Assembly: GCA_035553375.1 (NCBI GenBank)
Contig: DATNCY010000159.1
Span: 1-64,000 of the forward strand
Source of the DNA: JAJPHU01 sp035553375
GTDB taxonomy: Bacteria; Planctomycetota; Planctomycetia; Gemmatales; Gemmataceae
Reading direction: 5' to 3'
DNA length: 64,000 nt
This document shows positions 8,116 through 15,813 of the stretch, one piece after another. The position numbers and the translations under genes were made by a program. The notes under the pieces are model-generated. The model saw only the letters and a program-made list of their open reading frames with translations. It was not told the origin of the DNA and made no database searches. Numbering within the stretch: position 1 is the first letter of the stretch; every line of letters starts with the position of its first letter.

Positions 8116-8488
8116 TCAGGCATGGTCGATTCGTGCCTGTGGGACACCCAACCTGGCCAAAAATCGTGTCAAAAGTTTCGCGCCTTCTTCAGCCGGGCCG
8201 CGGAGAGCTTCCTGCCGGACCCACCACAGGTCTGGCCCCTCATCCCAGTTCTCCAGCCAAGCGACCTCGATGATCTTTCGGCCCGTCAAAGAACACCTCG
8301 ATTTGAAGGCGCGGAGATCGACTGGGCTCCGTGAAGATGTAGAGACAGCCGAGGCCGATGCCGAAACTGAACAGCTGGCCTGCCAACAGCGGCTCGCATT
8401 CATCGATAAGGGCGAGCATGAGAGGGGCGAAATCGAGGGAACAGTAACCGCCAGGGCCGTATGCAGTGCGGACTTCTGCGAGGGTCAT
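8116..8488 (-). pseudogene. Small hypothetical gene broken by a 1-base frameshift
   Basis: From ATG 8488, with AGGA upstream, the first frame reads MTLAEVRTAYGPGGYCSLD to LQIEVFFDGPK, then loses protein character. The next frame continues smoothly with KIIEVAWLENWDEGPDLWW and ends at 8116 with LGVPQARIDHA. The frames join at CCGAAAGATC near 8276-8285: removing one A restores a continuous product of about 124 residues. The joined protein is a plausible small globular protein of unknown family. This is either a real frameshift or a sequencing error in a short A run. Confidence 0.65.
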
Positions 8489-8514
8489 GAGAGCATCCTA
8501 AAGCATCCGTAGCA

Positions 8515-8655
8515 ATGAGTGTCTTGTTCCTCTGTCCCAGCAACGACTACCGTAGCCGGAAAGCGATTCATGAAGCCGGCCATGCGGCCATCTGCTTGCA
8601 ACGATGCAGGATGAACAAGTGTGGAACGGAGTTCAGCGCATTGCTGAGGCGTTGA
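8515..8655 (+). pseudogene. Fragment with HEAGH zinc-peptidase motif
   Basis: A 46-codon frame reads MSVLFLCPSNDYRSRK then AIHEAGHAAICLQR and stops after 23 more residues. AIHEAGHA is the zinc-binding helix of M41-like peptidases common in planctomycetes, where it lies near the start of a domain of 150 residues or more. The following sequence shows no continuing domain in any frame. I read it as the stump of a truncated peptidase gene. The opposite strand also has an open frame here (8485-8961), without recognisable motifs. Confidence 0.4.
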
Positions 8656-8833
8656 CCCGAACCGGTCTACGAAGACCCTCTGCTTCACCTTCCGGTTCGC
8701 CGAAGCCCGGATCATCTCCGCTTCCATCTCGAAGGCGTCGAGGCGGGGCGGCGTGTCTGAGTCATCAAGATCGACCGCGGCAGCGACAATCGCCTGGGCC
8801 TGCCGGCAACCGCCTGCCGAGCAGCACAGCGAA

Positions 8834-9085
8834 TTATTCCGGTTGGGGGCGCAGCCGGAAACCGAGGTCGATAAGGCGGGCTGACTGCTGCTGGGTTTCG
8901 GCCTCCCTTCGGCAGCGGTCACAGATGATCCGCCCCTCGACCTCCGCGGAGTGTTTCTCACAGGCGGGTTTGAAACACACGTCGCACTCCCGGTAGACCC
9001 AGGTATCCCTGTCCCTGGGGTCTACCTTCAAGATCGGCTGGAGTTTTCGGTTACAGCCATCGACGCTGCACTTCACGAAGGGCAT
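8834..9085 (-). CDS. Small zinc-finger protein, 83 aa
   Basis: Starts at ATG 9085 with GAGGA upstream. Cys pairs occur as CSVDGC, CDVC, then CEKH and CDRC, consistent with one or two zinc-binding sites; the C-terminus is charged. The family is unknown. It is the last gene of a tight minus-strand run after the MBL/ferredoxin gene and a 57-residue zinc ribbon (12 bases between the two), so it is probably cotranscribed with them. Confidence 0.7.
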   Translation of the reverse strand: MPFVKCSVDGCNRKLQPILKVDPRDRDTWVYRECDVCFKPACEKHSAEVEGRIICDRCRREAETQQQSARLIDLGFRLRPQPE

Positions 9086-9097
9086 AGCGATTCCTCT

Positions 9098-9271
9098 TTA
9101 TTCCGATGCGGGTGCGTCTTTTTGGATTCGGCAGCGAGGGCAATACCAAGGAGCCGGCGTCTGGATAGGCTTCGGGCTGCGCTTGCGGCATTTGGCGCAG
9201 CGGTAGCGTTTGCCCTTCACGGCGGTTTTCGGGCGTGTCTGTTTTCCGGTCCTGAGAATGTTCCTCGCCAT
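9098..9271 (-). CDS. Small zinc-ribbon protein, 57 aa
   Basis: The start codon ATG 9271 overlaps the stop of the upstream MBL-fold gene (TAATG), which suggests translational coupling. The protein reads MARNILRTGKQTR then YRCAKCRKRS and WYCPRCR, giving two CxxC knuckles 15-20 residues apart in a very basic chain. This fits a small zinc ribbon that may bind nucleic acid. No family name can be given. Confidence 0.7.
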   Translation of the reverse strand: MARNILRTGKQTRPKTAVKGKRYRCAKCRKRSPKPIQTPAPWYCPRCRIQKDAPASE

Positions 9272-10137
9272 TATCCAGCCCTCATCGTCTCGACCAAGCG
9301 CAGGATTTGCGCCCGCATCTCGTCCGCAGGCAAATGCACCTTCTGGCCGTGGCCAGGCAAGACCCACTCGAAACGGTAGTCCGTCAGCCGCCGCATCGAC
9401 TCGGCTTGCTGCGGCCACGAGTACCAACAGTAATCCTCGGAGGCCGCAAGGTGCTGCCTGTCTCGGTCCCAATCCAGGTGATCGCCGGTGAAGAGGAAAC
9501 GGTCCTGGAACAGCAGGACACAGTGCCCCTTGGTGTGGCCTGGCGTCGGGATGGCAAGAAAGCCTGGAGCCAACTCCCACGGCCCAGCGTCATCAAGGAC
9601 GACTTCCGCACCCGGTTGCGAGGACAACTCATCCCGATGAATGATGCGCCGGCTCTGAAAATGTTCGGCGTAGCGCTCGGCGTCGGCCACATCGTCTCGA
9701 TGGGTCAGGAAGATGTGGGCGATGCCGCCCAGCGCCTCCAGCCGCCGCACCAGCGGCGTGATGAACTTCGGCGAGTCGATCAGCCAGTTGCCATCCGGGT
9801 GTCGGATGAAGTAGCTGTTGCCGCCATATGATTTGGGGGAGTTGTAGCCGCAGTAGAAGACCGGCCCCTCGATGACCAGCGGGAAGTCCTTCATCACCGC
9901 CTTCACGTCATCGTCACCGAGACAGCCGATGGACCCCGTGGGACAGGCCAGCAGCGCTTGCAACGCCTGTCGGCGGTCGGTGCTGGACACCGGCTGGGCC
10001 TTGACGAAGGACGTTTCAGCGGCCTCACCGAAGACCGCAGGAGCGATCTGGCGACAGGCATCGCAGTTGATGCAGGTCGAGTCCACGAAGAAAACGCCAG
10101 GGACGTTTTCGGGTACGCGTTTTCGTGGGTTTGCCAT
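9271..10137 (-). CDS. Ferredoxin / metallo-beta-lactamase-fold fusion protein
   Basis: The 288-residue protein starts at ATG 10137, supported by GGAGGG eight bases upstream. Residues about 10-75 form a short ferredoxin-like module with CINCDACRQIAP and a later LACPTGSI, which could hold one [4Fe-4S] cluster. The rest is an MBL-fold hydrolase with THRDDVADAE, TPGHTKGH, FTGDHLDWD and LPGHGQ, the metal-ligand blocks of the glyoxalase-II-like group. The His before HxD is missing in the first block, as is common in this subgroup. The substrate is unknown; the fusion suggests a redox or thiol-linked reaction. It heads an operon with two small zinc-binding proteins. The frame stays open upstream to 10434, but that part lacks continuity with the family. 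Confidence 0.82.
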   Translation of the reverse strand: MANPRKRVPENVPGVFFVDSTCINCDACRQIAPAVFGEAAETSFVKAQPVSSTDRRQALQALLACPTGSIGCLGDDDVKAVMKDFPLVIEGPVFYCGYNSPKSYGGNSYFIRHPDGNWLIDSPKFITPLVRRLEALGGIAHIFLTHRDDVADAERYAEHFQSRRIIHRDELSSQPGAEVVLDDAGPWELAPGFLAIPTPGHTKGHCVLLFQDRFLFTGDHLDWDRDRQHLAASEDYCWYSWPQQAESMRRLTDYRFEWVLPGHGQKVHLPADEMRAQILRLVETMRAG

Positions 10138-10256
10138 GACCGCAGCCCTCCTCTGCTTCATTATACCGTCACGGACTCGGCGCTGATGCCCTCGGCCCTC
10201 CCAGCCGGTCGATGCCGTCTCGTGTGGATAAACTGACTGCAAGGAGGGCGGGGAAC

Positions 10257-10382
10257 ATGATGAACTACATCTGCACGGCTTGCGGGACACAATACGCCGA
10301 GAGCGACCAGCCGCGTTCAGCTCCTTGCCGAAGAATCGAGCCAGATCCGTCGTCTTCACCCACATCAGGCCGGCCATGCTGA
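10257..10382 (+). pseudogene. 5' stump of an MBL-fold gene with rubredoxin-like knuckle
   Basis: A strong site (AAGGAGGGCGGGGAAC) precedes ATG ATG and the residues MMNYICTACGTQYAESDQP. This is the conserved start of a planctomycete MBL-fold family with an N-terminal Cys knuckle, where CPICEDER normally follows. Here the frame turns into unrelated sequence after about 19 residues and stops at 10382. The join coincides with the opposite-strand frame MPEGAWIKIGLVLGGV (start 10434), itself the beginning of a small membrane protein. Two truncated 5' ends therefore meet head to head near 10315. Confidence 0.55.
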
Positions 10383-10509
10383 CCCCGACGCCGCCAAGCA
10401 CGAGGCCAATTTTGATCCACGCTCCTTCCGGCATAGGGATGACATTGCAAGTTTTGAAAAGACAAGTAGTTACGGCTTGTTGCCGACCGACTAACCTTAA
10501 GGAGTCGTT

Positions 10510-11139
10510 TCACGCTTGGGTGGTTCTTTGCGACCGGAACCGCCATGTAAGTTCGCAGCCCTGAGAACATTTGCAACGCCAGACCCCCGCTTTCGGCCTG
10601 CGTATTCGGAGATGTACAGTTGCGCAACCTGCACACATCGCTTCCCAATTTGCCGACTCTTGAACGGTCATCGGCACGACAGGCCTGAGCGCCGGGTCGC
10701 CCATGAACTCGAAAATCAGCGGCGAGCGGGCTTTACACCTGCATCGGTAGCCGCTCAAACTCATCGGTCGCTTGTAGCGATGAACGATCTTCTTACAGGC
10801 TGGACACGTCGCCTGCCAATCGCCGGGCTGTATAGCAATGTCGTCCGAATTGTCGCAGGCACGAGGCGTTGCACCAAGGCGTACCGCAACCGCTTTCCAT
10901 GCCGGGCCGTGACCTGCCTTGGGACCGGCGAGGGCGTGGGCAATCTCGTGCAGGAGGGTATCGAGAACCGATTCCCGCGGACTGTTTAAGGCGTAATACT
11001 CGGCGATCTCGATGCGTTTCTTCCGGTACTTGCACACGCCCAACTGACGTTTCGTTTGCGCAAAACTAAATGACCAACCGTGCAAGCCATGCTTCGTCAT
11101 TTCCCGACTGGCGATGACTTGCAATTCCTCCAAGTCCAT
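10510..11139 (-). CDS. SprT-like zinc metalloprotease domain protein
   Basis: The 209-residue protein starts at ATG 11139 with GGAG upstream. The SprT core reads VLDTLLHEIAHALAG followed by GHGPAWKAVAVRLGA; HExxH plus a downstream His is the zinc site. Two Cys-rich regions follow: CPACKK..YRCRC (about 112-135) and CAGC..CKCSQGC (about 168-200), probably zinc ribbons. SprT-like proteins include DNA-protein crosslink proteases; the bacterial role is uncertain. No partner gene is adjacent. Confidence 0.85.
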   Translation of the reverse strand: MDLEELQVIASREMTKHGLHGWSFSFAQTKRQLGVCKYRKKRIEIAEYYALNSPRESVLDTLLHEIAHALAGPKAGHGPAWKAVAVRLGATPRACDNSDDIAIQPGDWQATCPACKKIVHRYKRPMSLSGYRCRCKARSPLIFEFMGDPALRPVVPMTVQESANWEAMCAGCATVHLRIRRPKAGVWRCKCSQGCELTWRFRSQRTTQA

Positions 11140-11233
11140 GACTCACTCTCCGATGCGTTGAATCAGCCAGCGTATACGTCCAGATCGGCTCATTCGCAAA
11201 CCTTCTCGCCCAGGCCAGCGTTTAGGTTACACT

Positions 11234-11572
11234 TCAAAAGCCCAAGTCTTCCCGTTCGTGGATAGCGAGGCCGATTTGCTTCACGCCACCCCTGCGTCCG
11301 TTGTAGCACAGGAGCCACTTCTTTCCATCGTAGATCGCATACGGCTTGTAAACGGCGTCGTGGTCCCCCTGGTCCTTACCGGGGCGAATGATGAGGTTGG
11401 CACGATGACGTTTCCAGTCGGTGGTGGCATTATGCGGAGAAGCGCCCGGAACTATACCGCACCGATGGGCAACATCTGGCGTGAGATGACGAAGGACGAT
11501 TTCGGGCTGGACGGTGAGATCGAAGTCGCCACGCCGATGGCGAAGGGTGAAGGGTTCGAGAAAGTGCGGCAA
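11234..11572 (-). pseudogene. C-terminal fragment of a glycosidase-like (beta-propeller) protein
   Basis: The last 50 residues (AVYKPYAIYDGKKWLLCYNG then GGVKQIGLAIHEREDLGF) fit the final blades of the GH43/GH130-like glycosylase family, with the typical run of W, YNG and IGLA. Upstream the frame soon loses sense and the N-terminal domain with the catalytic residues is absent. A plus-strand frame covers the same DNA (11258-11647) but has no motif. I favour a decayed glycosidase; confidence is moderate because the fragment is short. Confidence 0.45.
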
Positions 11573-11730
11573 AGGTGCATCGAAACTGAAAAAAGCCTGG
11601 TTTCCTTGGGGAAAATCGACGAGTTGATGTCGTCATGGGAGAGATAGATAGGTAAGCCTGATTGCCGCCTTGCGGCGCACGCTGGAACGACAAACGAACG
11701 AATCACGGAAAACACCGTAAACCGTATTTA

Positions 11731-11781
11731 CCAGCCCGCGGCGCCAGCAAGGGGCATTTCCTTGCTGGCGCCGCAGGCTGG
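11731..11781. repeat. CCAGCCCGCAGCGCC palindrome, copy
   Basis: Left arm CCAGCCCGCGGCGCCAGCAA and right arm TTGCTGGCGCCGCAGGCTGG form a hairpin about 21 bp long around GGGGCATTTCC. It sits 10 bases past the stop of the minus-strand isomerase gene and may act as its transcript end. Confidence 0.85.
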
Positions 11782-11790
11782 TAGCCAGCG

Positions 11791-12555
11791 TTATACCAGA
11801 CTTTCCAGCAAATACTTCAGTTTTCGTGCCTCCGGCGGCATGGCGAACGGCGCGTCGGGGATGTCGTGAATATCCACGCTGAGAATGCGATTGTACTGGT
11901 AGCGCGCCAGTTGCGCGATGATGCGGCCGTACTCGATTTCACCCTGACCGACGCGGACCTGAAACTGATTAGGACCGCGTCCCGTGTCGCGCAGATGCAC
12001 ATGCTTGACGTGCGGATACAGCGCATCGTGACACTTATCCGAATGTGGGCCGGCGAGGTAATGGCTGGGATCGAGCGTCAGGCCCAATCCCTTGACGCGC
12101 TGGCACAGAGTCAAGGCGACATCCGGATCTTCGGTCAGCGTGCCGATAAGCGTGGATACCGTCACCTGGATACCGTCAGCGGCACCTAGGCGGACGAGAC
12201 GCTGGAGACGTTCGACCTCGTCGTCGAGGCTGGTGTTGACGGCGGCAGGTTTGAGGGTAATCAGCGGCACGGCGGAGATGCGCGCCAGCCGGCAGACGGC
12301 CTTGAGCTGGCGATCGTAGTCCTCGGCATCGCCGGCCTCGATCTCGACCGAGAAGGCGACCGGCGTCAGGCCGGGGCCGTAGCGGAGGCGGGCGGCCGCC
12401 TGAGCGACATCGGCGACGACCTCGGAGGGACGCAATTGGCGTCCCTGCTCGTGGATAGCTGCCTCGAACTTGCTGAACTCCAGTTCGCCGATGATGCGCA
12501 GGGCGTCCTCCAGCGAACACCGGCCAAAGCACAAGGTGGAACAAGCGACGAACAC
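11791..12555 (-). CDS. Sugar phosphate isomerase/epimerase (xylose isomerase-like TIM barrel)
   Basis: The 254-residue protein starts at GTG 12555 with GGAGGAG upstream. It has the AP-endonuclease-family-2 TIM-barrel pattern, with metal-binding segments LGLTLDPSHYLAG, VKHVHLRDTG and a late Glu/Asp-containing ILSVDIHDI. Members bind Zn or Mn and isomerise sugars or inositol derivatives; the substrate cannot be told. It is cytoplasmic, with no signal peptide. It diverges from the coiled-coil gene at 12793. Confidence 0.82.
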   Translation of the reverse strand: MFVACSTLCFGRCSLEDALRIIGELEFSKFEAAIHEQGRQLRPSEVVADVAQAAARLRYGPGLTPVAFSVEIEAGDAEDYDRQLKAVCRLARISAVPLITLKPAAVNTSLDDEVERLQRLVRLGAADGIQVTVSTLIGTLTEDPDVALTLCQRVKGLGLTLDPSHYLAGPHSDKCHDALYPHVKHVHLRDTGRGPNQFQVRVGQGEIEYGRIIAQLARYQYNRILSVDIHDIPDAPFAMPPEARKLKYLLESLV

Positions 12556-12792
12556 GACGGCTCCTCCGCTTTCGCTTTGCTCAACGCCTCACGGCGTCAC
12601 GAATGGTCTGGTTGCCGCAGAATCAAGTGAAGTGAATTGGTGGGCCATACTCTGGCCCCGGCGTGCGGACTATAATCTTTCCCTTCCTCCACGACAAGAC
12701 CAGTGTGCGACTCATTCGCGCGAAAAATTGGCCGTGCCCGATGCGTCCGAAGCGGGTAAGATGCCGCCCGCGCCCACTGGAGGAAACGCCTT

Positions 12793-13110
12793 ATGTCCAC
12801 CGATACTCCCAAAGCTCGCGCCCTCATCGGCTGGTCGGAAACCTTCGCCACCTTTGAGCGCAACCTCAACGAGTGGTTGGCTCGCGCCGTCGAAGTGTCG
12901 TCCGAGCCGGCTCCCCCATCCGCGCCGATGCCGTCGCAGCTGTTCGAGGAGCGTCTGAAACGCTTGCAGGCGTATCTCGATCAGGCCGAGCGAAACGCCG
13001 AGCAGGCGCTGGCTCCTCTCACGTCCGAAATCCAGGCGCTGCGGCAATGGCTGGAAGCATTGAACATGGCCCGCGCTAAACTGGTGGAACGCACCGTTCG
13101 CGCGGTATAA
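12793..13110 (+). CDS. Hypothetical coiled-coil protein, 105 aa
   Basis: ATG 12793 follows GGAGGAAAC. The protein begins MSTDTPKARALIGWSETFA, then a Pro-rich linker and a long helix with heptads (LFEERLKRLQAYLDQAERN and onward). No known domain. It lies 9 bases before the DUF1501 gene on the same strand and is probably cotranscribed with it. Confidence 0.72.
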   Translation: MSTDTPKARALIGWSETFATFERNLNEWLARAVEVSSEPAPPSAPMPSQLFEERLKRLQAYLDQAERNAEQALAPLTSEIQALRQWLEALNMARAKLVERTVRAV

Positions 13111-13119
13111 TCGCACACC

Positions 13120-14505
13120 ATGTATACCCACCTGGATCGACGTGATTTCCTTCGTTTCGGCACGGTGGCGCTGGGCGGTCTCGCTTGGCCCGACTGTCTC
13201 GGAGCGGCTCCGTCCGCGGGTCGCGGCCGCGCTCGTGCCTGCATTCTGCTGTACATGGATGGCGGTCCCAGTCACCTCGATTTGTGGGATCTCAAGCCTG
13301 ACGCCCCCGCTGAGATTCGCGGTCCCTTTCGATCCATTGCCACCTCGCTGCCCGGCGTGCGTGTGTGCGAGCATCTGCCGCACACGGCTCGGCAGATGCA
13401 CCGCCTCACGCAAGTTCGCTCCGTGCGCCACACCGAGACGGTTCACGATCCGGCCGTCTACCAGATGCTGACCGGCCGCAAACACCTCAGTTCCGCCGGC
13501 AACCTGACCGTGCAGCCGAACGATTTTCCGCAAATGGGTGCCGCTTTCGGTTGCGTCGATCGCCGCCCGGCGGTCATGCCCAAAGTGATTGAAGTGCCGG
13601 AGACGATGCGTATGGCGGCGCGCATCCTGCCCGGACAAAACGCCGGTTTCCTCGGCAGCACACACGATCCGTTCCGCATCGAAGTAACGCGCGAGGGGCA
13701 AGTTATCCCGCCGGAGTTCGATCTGCGCAAGGATGTGCCACCGGCGCGGTTGGCGAATCGCGCCTCGCTGTTACAGCGCGTGAACGATCGTCTCTGCGAA
13801 CTGGATCGCCGGGCGGAGACGGTGGAGTTCGATCGCTTTCAGCAGCAGGCGTTGGAACTGCTCGCCCGTCCGCAAATCCGTCGCGCATTCGATCTGGAAC
13901 GCGAGCCGGCACCGTTGCGCGACCATTACGGACGTAACCGGCACGGCCAATCCGTGCTGCTGGCGCGGCGGTTGGTCGAGGCGGGGGCGCGCTTCGTGAC
14001 GGTCTATTGGGGCAAGGAAATGCAAGACTGGGCCGACGGTCGTGGGCCGCGTTTGGCCAACAACCCGTGGGACACGCATCGCAATCATTTCCCCTTGGTG
14101 AAAGACGAACTGCTGCCGCGTGCCGACCGCGCCCTGGCCGCGCTCGTGGACGATCTGCACGAACGCGGCTTGCTGTCCTCAACGCTGCTGGTGTGGATGG
14201 GCGATTTCGGCCGCACGCCGCGCATCGATCGCAAGTACGCCAGTCGCGACCATTGGCCGCACGCCAACACGGTGCTATTCGCCGGCGCGGGCGTGCCAGC
14301 CGGTCTCGTTCATGGCCGCACGGATCGCCACGCGGCAGAAGTCACGGAACATCCCGTCAGCCCAGCGGACCTGACCGCGAGCATCTTTCACCTGCTCGGC
14401 GTCGATCCACGGAGCATCGTTCACGATGCGCAGGGCCGGCCGTTCGTTCTCTCCGAAGGGCGGCCGATTGCGGCGCTGTTGTCGAATCCTGTTCGGAGGC
14501 GATAA
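13120..14505 (+). CDS. DUF1501 family protein (sulfatase-like, exported)
   Basis: The 461-residue protein begins MYTHLDRRDFLRFGTVALGG, which has a twin-arginine motif (DRRDFLRFG) followed by a hydrophobic stretch, so TAT export is likely. It matches the planctomycete DUF1501 pattern of the alkaline-phosphatase superfamily: ILLYMDGGPSHLDLWDLKP, the block GRNRHGQSVLLARRLVEAG, WDTHRNHFPLVKDELLP, then GDFGRTPRIDRK and DHWPHANTVLFAGAGV. Asp, His and Asn residues in these blocks are the usual metal ligands. DUF1501 proteins often pair with DUF1800 or DUF1553 proteins. Here the partners are a small coiled-coil protein upstream and a small protein downstream. The substrate is unknown. Confidence 0.93.
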   Translation: MYTHLDRRDFLRFGTVALGGLAWPDCLGAAPSAGRGRARACILLYMDGGPSHLDLWDLKPDAPAEIRGPFRSIATSLPGVRVCEHLPHTARQMHRLTQVRSVRHTETVHDPAVYQMLTGRKHLSSAGNLTVQPNDFPQMGAAFGCVDRRPAVMPKVIEVPETMRMAARILPGQNAGFLGSTHDPFRIEVTREGQVIPPEFDLRKDVPPARLANRASLLQRVNDRLCELDRRAETVEFDRFQQQALELLARPQIRRAFDLEREPAPLRDHYGRNRHGQSVLLARRLVEAGARFVTVYWGKEMQDWADGRGPRLANNPWDTHRNHFPLVKDELLPRADRALAALVDDLHERGLLSSTLLVWMGDFGRTPRIDRKYASRDHWPHANTVLFAGAGVPAGLVHGRTDRHAAEVTEHPVSPADLTASIFHLLGVDPRSIVHDAQGRPFVLSEGRPIAALLSNPVRRR

Positions 14506-14527
14506 AGGATGTGGAAGAAGGTGCGCT

Positions 14528-14869
14528 ATGGCGCAGTGGCTCGGACAGTTCAGCGGAAACACCCATGCGACCAAGGTTCAGGATGCGGAAGCCGCCCTTC
14601 GGCATGCCGTGACCGTGTTTCACGCGACAGATTCTAGCGAGGCACGCGCGAATAAGGCCAAGGCCGTTCGTGGGCTTGCGACGCGATTGCTCTCTGCGCG
14701 ACTGCGGCTTCTCAAAGCACGCATCAGCGCCGCGGAAGATCATCAGCTGAGACATGCAGGTTCGCCGAATGGAGGCATCGAATCTTTACGGCTGCGGGAA
14801 GCGAAAATGCGAGTCGAAGGCTTGAACGCAGTTCTTGTCGAATTCGGGGTTTCCGATTTAATCGCTTAA
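14528..14869 (+). CDS. Hypothetical helical protein, 113 aa
   Basis: ATG 14528, with GAAGG upstream, lies 22 bases after the DUF1501 stop. The chain (MAQWLGQFSGNTHATKVQDA through ARLRLLKARISAAEDHQL) is mostly helical and basic. No motif is recognised. Same strand and close spacing suggest cotranscription with the DUF1501 gene. A start at 14426 would overlap DUF1501 and is less likely. Confidence 0.6.
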   Translation: MAQWLGQFSGNTHATKVQDAEAALRHAVTVFHATDSSEARANKAKAVRGLATRLLSARLRLLKARISAAEDHQLRHAGSPNGGIESLRLREAKMRVEGLNAVLVEFGVSDLIA

Positions 14870-14915
14870 CTGGACTTCCCAAGCTCTTTCGGAAACGAGT
14901 GGAAGGGCGGTTGAT

Positions 14916-15788
14916 TCAAGGTTCGTCATTCGCCGGCAGGGGAAAATGTCCCTGGAACGCCAGTAGACGCACATCATGTTCCAGCGATTCCAGCCCATCG
15001 TGGCCGGACTGATAATCGAGCAAGCGATGTAGTTTGATAGCGGCGGTCGCCTCACCTGTCGTTTCTTGTCCCGGAGCATGGCCCCAGACGACGCGAACGC
15101 CCGGCTTGCGGAATACGACTTCGCCTTGGACCATTTCGAGATCGCAGTCGGCAAGGCGCAGTCGGCGAAGATGCGGCTTGAGGAATGTCACCGTAGCGGC
15201 GGCGGCGGCAACGCGAGGATCGCCCCAATAAGTACCAGCCGATCCAGCGGGCGCCGCGACATCGGTGATAAGTACCGGCAGATGCGAATGCACCGCCGCG
15301 ACCGGGAGCAAGACGCCCTGGCGATCAACCGCTCGCGCCGGCATCAGGGCATTGCGACCCACACCCGTCCACGTCTCAATGAGCGCGCTCCCATCGCGCG
15401 GAATCTTCTCACCCGAAAGACACACCGCCAGAACCGCTTGTCGAGGAATCAACTCGACGCGGACTTGCGAACCTGTTCCGCGCAACTCAACTCGCCGCAC
15501 CGATTCGACCCACGGATGAATGGCGAACGCCTGAGCCAACCGCGCGGGCAGATCTTCATCCAAAAGGTGCAGTCGATCGGGCACATGGGCGAGGGATCGC
15601 ACTTCGCCGAGGAATTCCTCGCGCGATAGTCCTTCCGGCGCTTCGCAGTCAATATCGGTCAAGGCGAGGGTGTAGGCGGCGCGGTCGTGCAGGGCGGCGC
15701 GCGTTCCACGCCCCAGCGCAACCACGCCGAGCAAAAGAGCCAGTGCAACCAGGATCGGCGTTAAAGCCTGCACGATCCACTTTCGCAT
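14916..15788 (-). CDS. ftsQ: FtsQ-like cell division protein
   Basis: The 290-residue protein starts at ATG 15788 with GGGAGGAG upstream. It has a short cytoplasmic end, one transmembrane helix (ALTPILVALALLLGVVALG), then a POTRA/FtsQ-type domain with LDEDLPARLAQAFAIHPWV and ESVRRVELRGTGSQVRVEL. HPWV followed by an alternating strand is the FtsQ/DivIB signature. FtsQ is a periplasm-facing scaffold of the divisome. It follows murB by 25 bases on the same strand, as in dcw clusters. Most planctomycetes lack FtsZ, so the role here may differ. The gene name rests on topology, motif and context. Confidence 0.78.
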   Translation of the reverse strand: MRKWIVQALTPILVALALLLGVVALGRGTRAALHDRAAYTLALTDIDCEAPEGLSREEFLGEVRSLAHVPDRLHLLDEDLPARLAQAFAIHPWVESVRRVELRGTGSQVRVELIPRQAVLAVCLSGEKIPRDGSALIETWTGVGRNALMPARAVDRQGVLLPVAAVHSHLPVLITDVAAPAGSAGTYWGDPRVAAAAATVTFLKPHLRRLRLADCDLEMVQGEVVFRKPGVRVVWGHAPGQETTGEATAAIKLHRLLDYQSGHDGLESLEHDVRLLAFQGHFPLPANDEP

Positions 15789-15813
15789 CGACCTCTCCTC
15801 CCAAAGTCCGCCT

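Noticed and set aside
8485..8961. 158-residue minus-strand gene over the HEAGH region
   Set aside because: No recognisable motif or ribosome-binding site; the plus strand carries the specific AIHEAGHA motif. Neither reading is certain.
10138..10434. N-terminal fusion to the MBL-fold protein
   Set aside because: The in-frame upstream part contains the start of an unrelated membrane protein and a break point. The start at 10137 has GGAGGG.
12712..13701. 329-residue open frame on the minus strand
   Set aside because: Lies antisense to the DUF1501 gene and the coiled-coil gene, has no ribosome-binding site or family motif, and mirrors the real genes' codon pattern.
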